From NCBI GenBank assembly GCA_963662375.2, contig CAXXRP010000012.1, positions 68,739-132,738 on the forward strand: a DNA stretch of 64,000 nucleotides. The letters are read 5' to 3'. The first letter of the stretch is position 1. Every line of letters begins with the position of its first letter. The notes under the pieces were generated by a model that was not told the DNA's origin, did no database searches, and saw only the letters and a list, made by a program, of their open reading frames with translations. Shown piece after piece: positions 1 to 8,083 of this stretch. Origin of the DNA: UBA11612 sp963662375 (lineage in GTDB: Bacteria > Pseudomonadota > Alphaproteobacteria > Rhodospirillales > Rhodospirillaceae). Made by a program: the position numbers and the translations under genes.

Positions 1-218
1 CCGGCATGTCCTACGTTGTCGAGTACGCCGAGGAGGCGCGTAAATTTGAGGACATTGTCGAGCACCAGGGCGCAAAAGTGTTCATAGACCCAAAGGCGGT
101 CATGTTTCTGCTGGGCAGTGAATTGGATTACCGCGAAAGCACGCTAGAAAGCGGGTTTGTGTTCAACAACCCTAATGAGAAGAGCCGCTGCGGCTGCGGC
201 GAAAGCTTTTCAGTCTAG
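1..218 (+). CDS. A-type Fe-S cluster carrier (IscA/ErpA/SufA family), 5' end outside window
   Basis: This is the C-terminal 71 residues of an A-type iron-sulfur carrier, a small cytosolic protein that passes Fe-S clusters to apoproteins. The reading frame is open through the left edge, so the gene starts outside the window. The diagnostic C-terminal pair of cysteines is present (RCGCGESFSV at the end). The third ligand expected just before the visible part is not covered. The family is normally about 110-120 residues. Whether it is ErpA, IscA or SufA cannot be told from this half. Its last 9 bases overlap the end of the convergent response-regulator gene. Confidence 0.88.
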   Translation, partial: GMSYVVEYAEEARKFEDIVEHQGAKVFIDPKAVMFLLGSELDYRESTLESGFVFNNPNEKSRCGCGESFSV

Positions 219-602
219 CGCCTGATTTTTCTGCTGCATTCTTTTGTCCACTTCAGCCAAAAGCTTCACCAGATGGATTGGTTTGTAGAGGATGCTGATT
301 TTTCCTAACTGAAAATCAGGATCGTCTTCGACCAGTTCCTCTATCCGCCCGGGTTGCCCAGTGACAAGAATTGTTGCGACAGCGGGCGCGGCATCGCTGA
401 GATGTTGACGAAATTCCAATCCGCCCATGGTTGGCATCATGACATCCACAATCGCAAGATCAACCGGCTGCGCACGGATGAGCTCTAGCGCCTGTTCACC
501 GTTGCCCGCGTGCTCTACCTAATAGCCACGGTCACAGAGGAGGTCCGCGTAGGACTCCCGCACCATAATGTTGTCGTCGACGATAAGAATGCGGCCCAGC
601 AT
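210..602 (-). pseudogene. Single-domain response regulator with an in-frame TAG at codon 28
   Basis: Read from ATG at 602, this is a 130-codon CheY-like receiver domain that would be phosphorylated by a histidine kinase. All receiver landmarks are present in one frame: the acidic pair D9-D10, phospho-acceptor D53 in IVDVMMP, T81 and K107 in LYKPI. Codon 28 (bases 521-519) is TAG where the family usually has a charged residue (GY-stop-VEHA). A restart at the internal ATG (449) would lack the acidic pair and D53 context. The frame is otherwise undamaged, so a recent nonsense mutation, a sequencing error or readthrough are all possible. No output domain or adjacent kinase is visible. Confidence 0.8.
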
Positions 603-773
603 AGGCCCTCTGGATGTTTAAAATTGCGTCCGAAAGGATAAGTGGAAGTTCACGCTCCCACAATCACTTGCCGTGCGGGTTTTGATGGCGACCTTGCACT
701 AAAGGCGGGCGCGGCGTACACAGGCGAACAGTGTGTAGATGGACCGCTGAGTGCGGTGCGGCGCGGGAATGAA

Positions 774-986
774 ATGGAACTTATCCTCAACAGCTTGCTC
801 GGATTGGCCTTGGTTGGCGTGGTCCTGGTCCTGGCCACCGGCCTAGTCAGCTTTGCGGCAGGGGGTGAGTTTAACCGCAAGTACTCCAATAAACTGATGA
901 GACTTCGCGTTGCGACGCAAGCCTTCGCTGTGCTGGTTCTATTGGCGCTATTGTTCCTGAAAATCGCAGCGCCGGGAGCCGGCTAG
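774..986 (+). CDS. HIG1-domain twin transmembrane protein
   Basis: A 70-residue inner-membrane protein with two hydrophobic segments (about residues 3-27 and 48-65) joined by a basic loop containing GGEFNRKYSNKLMRLRV. That loop is the hallmark of the HIG1 domain (hypoxia-induced gene 1) in Alphaproteobacteria and mitochondria. Mitochondrial members associate with respiratory supercomplexes; the bacterial role is not established. I start at ATG 774 rather than the longer open frame beginning at 642, because the family begins directly with the first membrane segment and the extra 44 residues show no family pattern. Confidence 0.85.
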   Translation: MELILNSLLGLALVGVVLVLATGLVSFAAGGEFNRKYSNKLMRLRVATQAFAVLVLLALLFLKIAAPGAG

Positions 987-1515
987 TCAACAAACGCGTA
1001 ACGGATGGGAACTGCCGTTCGTTTACACAAAGCTTGGCTGTTCAAGACGGTAGACAACTTTTGGGTATCCCAGTCAAATTCAGCGGCATCGTGCACGACG
1101 TTTTCGTCCGCAGTGTCGACGGGACGTTCTGACACCGTACGACAATCATCAAGTTGTTCATTGTGGTCTTGATCGGGATGGTGACGCGGTTTGAGCGAAG
1201 CTCCAGCACTGGCGCGTCATCTTCGCTGACGTCCTCACTCAGCTCCGTGAATTTGTGAACGACCGACTTTTCTCGGAAAAACGTGACCGTGCCGATTTCA
1301 ATCGTACCTAACCGTCATTGCATGCTGTTTTGCCGCTCGTGCGGTCTTTGAAAAGGACTCTGCCACGGAGTTGATTTGAGCGAATGTCGCTCGTCCCTCT
1401 AACGCAATCTCATCAAAACACTATAATCTTCAACTAAAGCTCGATGATTACCGAGGAAAACCGACCGGCGGTGAGTCCTATTCGGCGCTTTGGCGCTGAT
1501 ATTTGAGCTCATCCA
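987..1515. other. 529-bp stretch without an intact gene; possible decayed frames
   Basis: No intact gene is supported here. On the minus strand from about 1310 down to 983 there are two overlapping open frames with protein-like composition (for example FREKSVVHKFTELSEDVSEDD in one frame and RPVDTADENVVHDAAEFDWD in the other). Neither has a start codon. They could be two pieces of one decayed gene, or chance. No tRNA, hairpin terminator or repeat was seen. Confidence 0.3.
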
Positions 1516-2403
1516 TCAGCGCTGCGCGGTGACGGTGGCAATATGCTCTATCATCACCCGAATGTCTGCCTGTATTTGCACGAACGACGGTTTTCTTCGC
1601 AGCGTGACTTCGTCCATGTAAATACCTCGGTTGATTTCTATCTGGATTGCATGGATGCCATTCGCAGGATCACCGTAGTGCTGGGTCGTGTAGCCACCTG
1701 CATACGGATTGTTGCGGATAACCCGATATCCTTTGTTCGCCAGAAAGTCTTCTACCGTATCTGTCAATAACGCAGAGCATGACAGCCCGGTGCAGTCTCC
1801 AAGCACGATATCGATGTTTCTTGCGCCCAATCCAATGTTTATGGGCAAGCCCGTCGAAGGCATCGAATGGCAATCTATGAGAAAGCAAAGGCCAAAACGG
1901 CTCATGGCGCGTCCAATCAGGCCGCTAAGCGCATCGTGATAGGGCCTGTAAACGTCATTTATACGGCGTTCCGCTTCCGCGAACTTCAGTTTACTGCGAT
2001 AAATTTCGCGGCGGGTTGCGACAATGCGGGCGATTGTGCCAAGGCCCGTAGCGACGCGCGCCGAATTGGTATTTGCATGATCCGGTAGACTGTCATCAAA
2101 CATTGTCGGATCAAGTTCAAAGGGCTCTCGATTTACGTCGAGGTACGCCCGAGGATAAAGCGCACGCAAGAGGGGAGCGCCTAAATCCGGCGCGCTGGAA
2201 AACAATTCGTCAACGTAGCAGTCTTCCGATTTGCGCAGTGTCGCCACATCCAGCAGTGATTCCGCCACAAAGTTTTCCGGATAGTGTGAGCCCGAATGCG
2301 GCGAGGCGAACACCAACGGCATCCTCAGCGTCCGCGGGTCTGAAACCTCAAGGGGGGCTGCGGGAGTCCCGTCGCGAGCGAAGATTGGGTGTTCTAGGGG
2401 CAT
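1516..2403 (-). CDS. N-formylglutamate amidohydrolase family protein
   Basis: A 295-residue zinc hydrolase of the N-formylglutamate amidohydrolase (FGase) family, which releases formate from N-formylglutamate in histidine breakdown or acts on related N-formyl amino acids. Family signatures are PLVFASPHSGSHYPENF near the N-terminus, AYLDVNREPFELDP in the middle, CFLIDCHSMP (metal-binding D-H) and GGYTTQHYGDP with QIEINRGIYMDE toward the end. I take ATG 2403 because homology begins there. The frame is open upstream to 2562, but the added residues do not look like the family. No hut genes flank it, so its substrate may not be histidine-derived. Confidence 0.85.
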   Translation of the reverse strand: MPLEHPIFARDGTPAAPLEVSDPRTLRMPLVFASPHSGSHYPENFVAESLLDVATLRKSEDCYVDELFSSAPDLGAPLLRALYPRAYLDVNREPFELDPTMFDDSLPDHANTNSARVATGLGTIARIVATRREIYRSKLKFAEAERRINDVYRPYHDALSGLIGRAMSRFGLCFLIDCHSMPSTGLPINIGLGARNIDIVLGDCTGLSCSALLTDTVEDFLANKGYRVIRNNPYAGGYTTQHYGDPANGIHAIQIEINRGIYMDEVTLRRKPSFVQIQADIRVMIEHIATVTAQR

Positions 2404-2664
2404 GATGTGTATATGGGGGTAGGACCTTGTTGCAGATTGTTTCGAGGAGATTTTAAAGAGATCCGTGCTGGGCGCAACAGGCCTAAATAGTAACGGTCCG
2501 TCTGGGCTCCGCTCGTCAAACCAATGACGGTCTTGCAAACGCCAATACAACTCGATAAACAACCGCCTCGGCCATGGATAAACCCCTAGATGTGTGCACT
2601 CCCGGTTTGCTACGGGGTGTCCGTATGCCGCCTAATGCGGTTCTATTGGAACCGCGCGCTTGAA

Positions 2665-2740
2665 TGGACGGTTAGCTCAGCGGTAGAGCATCGCCTTGAC
2701 ATGGCGGGGGCCACAGGTTCGATCCCTGTACCGTCCACCA
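2665..2740 (+). tRNA. tRNA-Val (GAC anticodon)
   Basis: A complete cloverleaf with encoded CCA. The acceptor stem TGGACGG (2665-2671) pairs perfectly with CCGTCCA (2731-2737) and CCA follows. The anticodon loop carries GAC between the paired arms CGCC and GGCG, and the T-arm reads ACAGGTTCGATCCCTGT. The unusual U at position 1 occurs, as I recall, in other alphaproteobacterial tRNA-Val(GAC) genes. It marks the left border of the accessory region that holds the CRISPR locus. Confidence 0.95.
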
Positions 2741-3367
2741 CTAACTCAAATATTATCTTTTATTTTCAATGTATATGTGTGGGCGATTCTGTATCTACCC
2801 ATCTTTGTACCCATCCCTACGCATGGGACGCTGAGGGCCTTTGGCGGACGGTAAGCCCGGAAAGAGAATCTCTGGCAACACGCCGTCCGCTGTATTCTAT
2901 CAATACTCCACATTAGCTTTGGCTTACGCGATATCCGCTTCATTGATCCGATTTGCGAGAGACCGTTTGTCGTAGTGGAAACAACCCACTAAAACCGCGC
3001 CCGTTGATACTGAACTCCGCTCTTCTAGACCCCCGCCCAGGCATTCTCAGCAGCGACCGGCCCCCTTAATAGAGTGGAACGTCGTTCAGGCTTAAGCGAT
3101 GCGGATTTGGCGAGATGGATTCTTTGTTTATCAAGTGGGCCCCTGACATCCTTTGAGGTCGCGTCAAACCGCGACCCCTACCACCCACTTTGCCTGACGC
3201 GACCCCTCTGTAATGACGACTTCGGCCCGGGCGCCCGTTTGCAGATAATCCTCAGGCAAGCTAGCTTATTAGTTGGCTTGAGTGGAATGAGCTCCGGGTT
3301 TGCAAGCTAGCTGAGCATGATCGTAGTCAGTCCATAACCCAGTCTGTTCTTTTCAAATTTTTGCCCT
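2741..3367. other. 627-bp gene-free stretch between tRNA-Val and the nuclease gene
   Basis: No gene, RNA or convincing terminator is seen. The sequence contains two copies of GCGACCCCT about 30 bp apart (near 3172 and 3201) and short open frames that match nothing known. If the CRISPR region is an inserted island, its left junction and the promoter of the nuclease/cas transcription unit should lie here, but I cannot pinpoint either. Confidence 0.4.
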
Positions 3368-4909
3368 GTGCAGCGAGGTCCAACGCCCGTGAATGTCGAA
3401 CAAACGACTGGGCCGGTTACGGCGGCCATGCTCTACGACCTCGCCCAGTGCCCGCATCGCGTGACGATGGATATTTTTGGCGATCCAGCCAAGCGCGACA
3501 ACGTCAGTCCTTTTGTACAGCTACTCTGGGATCGCGGAACCACTTTTGAACAGCAGGTTATTGGACAGCTTCAACAGCCGTTCCTGAGTCTATTGATCTA
3601 TTCGGGGGCCGAGAAGGAACGGCTAACCCGGGAGGCAATGGATCGCCGCGAGCCGTTGATATACGGCGGTCGGATAAGTGTGGACGATTTACTCGGTGAT
3701 CCCGACCTGCTGCGTCTAGAGGGGGGCCGATATGTTGCCGGAGACATTAAGTCTGGTTCTGGCGAAGAAAGTGGATCGGGCGATGACGACGATGGTAAGC
3801 CGAAAGTCCATTACGCCGTCCAACTTGCCCTATACACAGACGTACTGTCGCGCCTGGGTTTGTCAGCGGGCCGACGCGCCTTTGTGTGGGACGTTCATGG
3901 TCGGGAGGTCACATACGATTTCGATGAATCGTTTAAAATAAAGAAGCCGACGACTCTGTGGCACAAATATGTTGACGCATTGGCAGAAGCACGGACGATC
4001 ATCAGTCAAACTCAGAACACCCTTCCCGCGTTTAGTAGGGTTTGTAAGAACTGCGTTTGGTACTCGGCGTGTGTGGGTGCGCTGGAGAAAGCTGACGACC
4101 TCACCCTCATTCCGTTCCTGGGCCGGTCCAAACGAGATGTGATGTATGACCACGTTGCGACGGTGACAGATTTTGCGGCCTCGAAGCCTGATGCATACAT
4201 CAACAAAAAGAAAACTGACTTTCCTGGGATCGGCCCCGACTCATTGAGGAAGTTTCATGCCCGAGCAAACTTAATTTCAACGAAAGGCTCGCAACCATAC
4301 CTATTCGCGCCTGTCTCATTGCCTGCGTCCGACCACGAACTATTTTTCGACATCGAAGTGGATCCAATGCGGGACGTTTGTTACCTGCACGGCTTCGTCG
4401 AGCGATGGAATGGCAACGATGATACCGAACGCTTTGTCTACTTCTTGGCAGAAACGCCTGACGCTGAGCAGGAGGAGCGAGCTTTTCGAGAAGCCTGGGA
4501 ATACATGCAAGCATCGCCATCCTCAGCCATCTATTACTACTCAAAATATGAGCAAACGATTTACCGAAAACTCCGAGCAAAATACCCAGGCGTTTGCTCC
4601 GCCGATAAAGTTGAACAGTTGTTCCACCCGTCCCGTGCGGTAGACCTGTACTCCGATGTTGTTATGAAGGCGACAGAATGGCCGACGCGGGACTTCTCGT
4701 TAAAAACGCTCGCCAAATTCTTGGGATTCAAGTGGCGGGATACTCACCCCTCTGGCGCAGCGTCCATTGAATGGTTTCACCGCTGGGTCGAAACGGGGGA
4801 TAAGGAAATCCGCCAGAGAATCCTCGACTATAATGAGGACGACTGTCGGGCAACGCGGATACTATTGGACGGTATCCGGGGGTTATCAGAGGCGGCGGGA
4901 CGCGGCTAA
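3368..4909 (+). CDS. TM0106-family nuclease: RecB/Cas4-like domain plus RNase H-like exonuclease domain
   Basis: A 513-residue two-domain nuclease. The N-terminal half is RecB/Cas4-like. It has a conserved start MLYDLAQCPHRVTMDIFGDP, a PD-(D/E)XK core ending in YVAGDIKSG (about residues 122-131), then a C-x2-C-x5-C cluster (CKNCVWYSAC, about residue 227) of the kind that can hold an Fe-S cluster. The C-terminal half resembles the YprB/RNase_H_2 DEDD exonuclease fold: FFDIEVDP supplies D-x-E and YNEDDCRATRIL supplies the last acids. The start is uncertain between GTG 3368 and GTG 3389. It lies 105 bp upstream of csf3 on the same strand. Whether it serves the CRISPR system or is a bystander cannot be decided from sequence. 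Confidence 0.8.
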   Translation: MQRGPTPVNVEQTTGPVTAAMLYDLAQCPHRVTMDIFGDPAKRDNVSPFVQLLWDRGTTFEQQVIGQLQQPFLSLLIYSGAEKERLTREAMDRREPLIYGGRISVDDLLGDPDLLRLEGGRYVAGDIKSGSGEESGSGDDDDGKPKVHYAVQLALYTDVLSRLGLSAGRRAFVWDVHGREVTYDFDESFKIKKPTTLWHKYVDALAEARTIISQTQNTLPAFSRVCKNCVWYSACVGALEKADDLTLIPFLGRSKRDVMYDHVATVTDFAASKPDAYINKKKTDFPGIGPDSLRKFHARANLISTKGSQPYLFAPVSLPASDHELFFDIEVDPMRDVCYLHGFVERWNGNDDTERFVYFLAETPDAEQEERAFREAWEYMQASPSSAIYYYSKYEQTIYRKLRAKYPGVCSADKVEQLFHPSRAVDLYSDVVMKATEWPTRDFSLKTLAKFLGFKWRDTHPSGAASIEWFHRWVETGDKEIRQRILDYNEDDCRATRILLDGIRGLSEAAGRG

Positions 4910-5014
4910 AGGCAGTTAAGCACAGAAATAAGGCGAGTGGATTATTCGTTCTCGGGTTGACCGCAGGTTCGTGGTTCACAACACTGAGCGTTGGCCTGCA
5001 TTAGGGTACTTAGG

Positions 5015-5665
5015 GTGAGCGATAAACTAATAATCACAGCAAAGCTAAAGACCCCCGTTATCCTGGGAGGCGGATACCTTACGCTTGACAGCCTCCTGGC
5101 AAATCTGATCTTCGAGACGACAGGCGACATCGAAGTAGCCCACAACACTGTTCCATTGGTCTGCACCGATGGCTTGTTCCATGCGAGCGCCGCACTGCTA
5201 GAGCCTTTTGGCTCAAACGGTGTATCTTTCTGCGCCAATATGCGAGCTACGCATGCGCTTAATCCCGACCTATTGCTAAAAAACAGGCACGGCAAAATTC
5301 ACAAGCAGATCGGATTAACGCGCCGCAGCAACTTTGGGGCTGTGATGAACAGCTACACTGCGTTCGATGCACCTAAAATTATTTGGTCCGCGGAAGGTGA
5401 CAGCGAGGCTGTAAACCGACTTCTTTCAGGGGTAGTGTTTATTGGAAAACGGCGCGGAAGTGGTTTCGGTGAAGTATCGAAGTGGGATATCGAGAAAGGA
5501 AGCCTTGACGGAGTGGTTGGCCCGTTCGGCGAGCCCCTGCGACCTGTTCCCCTCGACATGTTCAGCGGCGACAAAAGCTCTCTGAAAGCGGATGCCGCAT
5601 GGCGTCCTGCTTACTGGCGCCCAGAAAACAGGGCTATCTGCTATGCGCCCGAGTTTATCCGATGA
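5015..5665 (+). CDS. csf3: Csf3, Cas5-like subunit of a type IV CRISPR effector
   Basis: A 216-residue RAMP-fold protein. It begins with the beta-strand LIITAKLKTPVILGGG and carries a glycine-rich loop VVFIGKRRGSGFGEVSKW (about residues 145-163), closely like the IGKKRSxGYG loop of Csf3/Cas5 of type IV systems. Cas5-type subunits bind the crRNA 5' handle and cap the backbone of the effector complex. I choose GTG 5015, which has an AGG just upstream and starts right at the first strand; the frame is also open from TTG 4991. Its stop overlaps the next start as ATGA (5662-5665), so translation is probably coupled. Confidence 0.8.
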   Translation: MSDKLIITAKLKTPVILGGGYLTLDSLLANLIFETTGDIEVAHNTVPLVCTDGLFHASAALLEPFGSNGVSFCANMRATHALNPDLLLKNRHGKIHKQIGLTRRSNFGAVMNSYTAFDAPKIIWSAEGDSEAVNRLLSGVVFIGKRRGSGFGEVSKWDIEKGSLDGVVGPFGEPLRPVPLDMFSGDKSSLKADAAWRPAYWRPENRAICYAPEFIR

Positions 5666-6129
5666 ATACTTTTCAGTTTTTCAATCAAAATTTTGGGCGC
5701 TTTCTCACGAGTCAAACCAACCAGCCACATATGGACGCATGGAAAACTTTGTCCTCCACCTACGATATTATAAAAAAAGATGGAAAGCCGTCCAAAAGCA
5801 GACTTGCGTGGGGTTGGGCGATTGTTCGACCGACAGTATCGGTAGCCCAACTTAATTTGTGCGTTGAAGGCATTGGGCAAGATCCTCGTACTCGTTTTGA
5901 AGCATTCACCGATGAACTTTCCAAGTGGGACGAGACCCCTCGCATGTTTCTAGTATTCGCTAAAGCGCCCATACCTATTGTCAATTTATTCATCACCGTC
6001 GACTTGCGAGCCGCGCGTATTTGTTCTCCCGGCGGGGTCGAGACATTCGATTACACAAAGCCCGCTCATCCTAAAGCAGGTAAAATGCAGAGGATTCTGG
6101 AAAAGCAGAGAACAAAGAATGCTGCTTGA
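5662..6129 (+). CDS. Unassigned 155-aa subunit of the type IV operon (candidate Csf1/Cas8-like)
   Basis: I do not recognise this protein by motif. Its position between csf3 and the cas6-like gene, with start and stop overlaps on both sides, says it belongs to the effector. By elimination it fills the Csf1 (Cas8-like) or small-subunit slot. The usual Csf1 is longer and has a four-cysteine zinc finger. This one has only two isolated cysteines (NLCVEG, ARICSP), so if it is Csf1 it is a reduced form without the finger. It starts with MNTFQFFNQNFGRFL, and the C-terminus is basic (RILEKQRTKNAA), compatible with nucleic-acid contact. Confidence 0.65.
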   Translation: MNTFQFFNQNFGRFLTSQTNQPHMDAWKTLSSTYDIIKKDGKPSKSRLAWGWAIVRPTVSVAQLNLCVEGIGQDPRTRFEAFTDELSKWDETPRMFLVFAKAPIPIVNLFITVDLRAARICSPGGVETFDYTKPAHPKAGKMQRILEKQRTKNAA

Positions 6130-6622
6130 TCACGTCGTATCCAAACCGCCAACGATCAAGGGGTACAAGCTACATCAGCTTGTACAGGGGCTGACCAGAG
6201 GCGATAGCCCATTATTTGTAGATATGGGCGACTATCTAATAGTGCGAACGGAAAAATCGATTACCGACAAGGGGCAGCCAATCAGAGTGGTTGCGACTGG
6301 TGACATTGTTGGCTTTGAACTTCGCGCTTGCGTCTCAAAGAAGATCAAAGGCCAGCATGTCTATTATCCGGCGCGAGACTGGCGAAGTCGGCATGCTTGG
6401 TTGCAGAAGCAAGGCCAGCACCATGGTTTTGAACCGATGACAATGAACTGTCATTCATCTTACGCCGAGGTCGATAACGAAAAAGGCCGCGCCTTCACAG
6501 TCGATCAAACTGACTTTGTTGGGGTACTGCGTGTGAGAGATAGCCAATTATTCGAGAAGGCCGTGGCAAACGGCGTCGGCTCAACAGCGAAAACCTTCGG
6601 CTTTGGCATGTTGGTCATTTAG
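6119..6622 (+). CDS. csf5: Cas6-like crRNA endoribonuclease (Csf5/Cas6e-like)
   Basis: A 167-residue RAMP protein ending in the glycine-rich loop GVGSTAKTFGFGMLVI, almost the same as the C-terminal loop of Cas6e/Csf5 (G-x-G-x6-FGFGML). Such enzymes cut the CRISPR transcript at the base of the repeat hairpin, and the array just downstream has a strong 6-bp hairpin to serve as substrate. Candidate catalytic histidines lie in ARDWRSRHAWL and QGQHHGF (about residues 93-107). Start ATG 6119 overlaps the preceding gene by 11 bp. The product is shorter than Cas6e (about 200 aa), close to the low end for Csf5. Confidence 0.75.
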   Translation: MLLDHVVSKPPTIKGYKLHQLVQGLTRGDSPLFVDMGDYLIVRTEKSITDKGQPIRVVATGDIVGFELRACVSKKIKGQHVYYPARDWRSRHAWLQKQGQHHGFEPMTMNCHSSYAEVDNEKGRAFTVDQTDFVGVLRVRDSQLFEKAVANGVGSTAKTFGFGMLVI

Positions 6623-6639
6623 ACAATCAGGAGAGCAAT

Positions 6640-7512
6640 ATGGGCGACGTAATAATCAACGGGACTATAACGACGGTCGGCATGCTTTCTATCACCATGC
6701 CAAATGTGAGTGATCACGAGGGCTTCCCCGTCATGTCGCGTGGAATAGATGCGGACGGAAAACCTTTCAAGACCGGCTATCTGCCCGCCACCACACTTCG
6801 CGGGTTTTTACGAAGGGCAGTCGTGATGCACGACATGAGAGAGGCAGCGGCTGCCAATTCACCGTATTCCCTCCCCAAGGCTTATGCCGAACTTATCGGT
6901 CAAGATGCAGCAAGTGAGAAGCCGGTGGGGGAAATCGACCTGCTCGAGATCAAGCGGCAGCGAGATGAGTCACCTGTAATCGACCTTTTCGGTAGCGGCC
7001 TTAGCGTATCCAGCCGTTTGCGCGTGGGCCACTTTGTGCCCCATCTGAATATCTTGCCTGAGCATTACCCGGGGGTGCGAAAAGACCTTGGGGATACTGA
7101 GGGTGCTGTTGAACTTTTTTCTGCAGCCGATGCAACGGCGTATTATAGACGCAAGGAGTCTGGCAGCCGCCGGTCGAAAGCAGCTAGTCTCGTCACCATC
7201 CTCGACCGAAAAGTTCGCGTAGCAACAAAAAAGCAGGAGGACGTGACGGAACTAACCACTCAGTTGGAGGAGGCGAAAAAGCTCGCAGAGAAATCTAAGG
7301 AAGAAATGGGTGATATGCAGGTATCAAGCCTTAACCCAGGAATGGGGTATTGCGCTCTACCTGCGGAGCTGGATCTCTTGGGTCGCCTTGTCATTCTAAA
7401 TGCAAAAGATCGTGACCTTAGCATGATCGAGTTTGGACTCGATTGTCTAAGCCGCTCTCCTGTCCTTGGAGCGCAATCTGCGCGTGGCTGCGGTGAGATT
7501 ACGGAGTTTTGA
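6640..7512 (+). CDS. csf2: Csf2, Cas7-like backbone subunit; C-terminal tail displaced by a frameshift
   Basis: A 290-residue RAMP protein of the Cas7/Csf2 type, the repeated subunit that coats the spacer part of the crRNA. Features are a first strand INGTITTVGMLSITMP, the RAMP helix motif GYLPATTLRGFLRRAV (about residues 47-62) and VIDLFGSGLSVSSRLRVGH. A lysine/glutamate-rich stretch (about residues 195-222) may form a helical thumb. The final strand GCGEITEF stops at TGA 7510-7512. Dropping one T of the TTTT run at 7506-7509 lets the frame continue as FDVVIDGETKKKITIGGY and on to a stop at 7586-7588. That tail looks like a genuine last RAMP strand. A gggagagcaat-type ribosome site precedes the ATG. 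Confidence 0.78.
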   Translation: MGDVIINGTITTVGMLSITMPNVSDHEGFPVMSRGIDADGKPFKTGYLPATTLRGFLRRAVVMHDMREAAAANSPYSLPKAYAELIGQDAASEKPVGEIDLLEIKRQRDESPVIDLFGSGLSVSSRLRVGHFVPHLNILPEHYPGVRKDLGDTEGAVELFSAADATAYYRRKESGSRRSKAASLVTILDRKVRVATKKQEDVTELTTQLEEAKKLAEKSKEEMGDMQVSSLNPGMGYCALPAELDLLGRLVILNAKDRDLSMIEFGLDCLSRSPVLGAQSARGCGEITEF

Positions 7513-7638
7513 CGTTGTGATTGATGGAGAAACCAAGAAAAAAATAACAATCGGCGGCTACTCCTCGGCCAAGATCGATGAATTTTGAGCGCCAATACAG
7601 GCATTTGTTTAACCACAGCAATGTGCTGCGAGTTATCA

Positions 7639-8069
7639 GCCCAAGCCACCCTGAAAATGGGTGGTTACTAAAATTTGATCACGTCGGCCGTGTTCTTGCG
7701 GGAAGCCCAAGCCACCCTGAAAATGGGTGGTTACTAAAATAATAACGACGGAGTGATGCTACCTTGAAGAGCCCAAGCCACCCTGAAAATGGGTGGTTAC
7801 TAAAATGTCATCGATCAGCACGACCGAATGCTGCCGCCCAAGCCACCCTGAAAATGGGTGGTTACTAAAATGTGGAATAGCTGGGCAAACTTCCGGTATC
7901 CGCCCAAGCCACCCTGAAAATGTGTGGTTACTAAAATTTTAGAGCTGCTTCGAGAGCACGGCGTACAGCCCAAGCCACCCTGAAAATGGGTGGTTACTAA
8001 AATAAAGTGGCCCAGAGAAAATTAGAGGGTCAAGCCCAAGCCACCCTGAAAATGGGTGGTTACTTCGAT
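7639..8069 (+). CRISPR. CRISPR array: 7 repeats of 36 bp, 6 spacers of 29-30 bp
   Basis: Repeats start at 7639, 7705, 7771, 7836, 7902, 7968 and 8034. Each reads GCCCAAG, stem CCACCC, loop TGAAAAT, stem GGGTGG, tail TTACTAAAAT. Spacers are 7675-7704, 7741-7770, 7807-7835 (29 bp), 7872-7901, 7938-7967 and 8004-8033. Repeat 5 has one change (G to T at 7923) that breaks a stem pair. Repeat 7 differs in its last five bases, which marks it as the distal end. The leader is therefore upstream and the array is read on the plus strand, with only 50 bp from the frame-corrected csf2 stop. The distal repeat ends 14 bp before the csf4 start, so array and helicase gene probably share a transcript. Confidence 0.98.
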
Positions 8070-8083
8070 AAAGAATCGAGCCA

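Noticed and set aside
2590..2916. 108-aa frame spanning tRNA-Val
   Set aside because: It runs through the tRNA gene and has no family signature.
3074..3310. 78-aa frame in the gap before the nuclease gene
   Set aside because: The residues show no recognisable pattern and there is no ribosome site.
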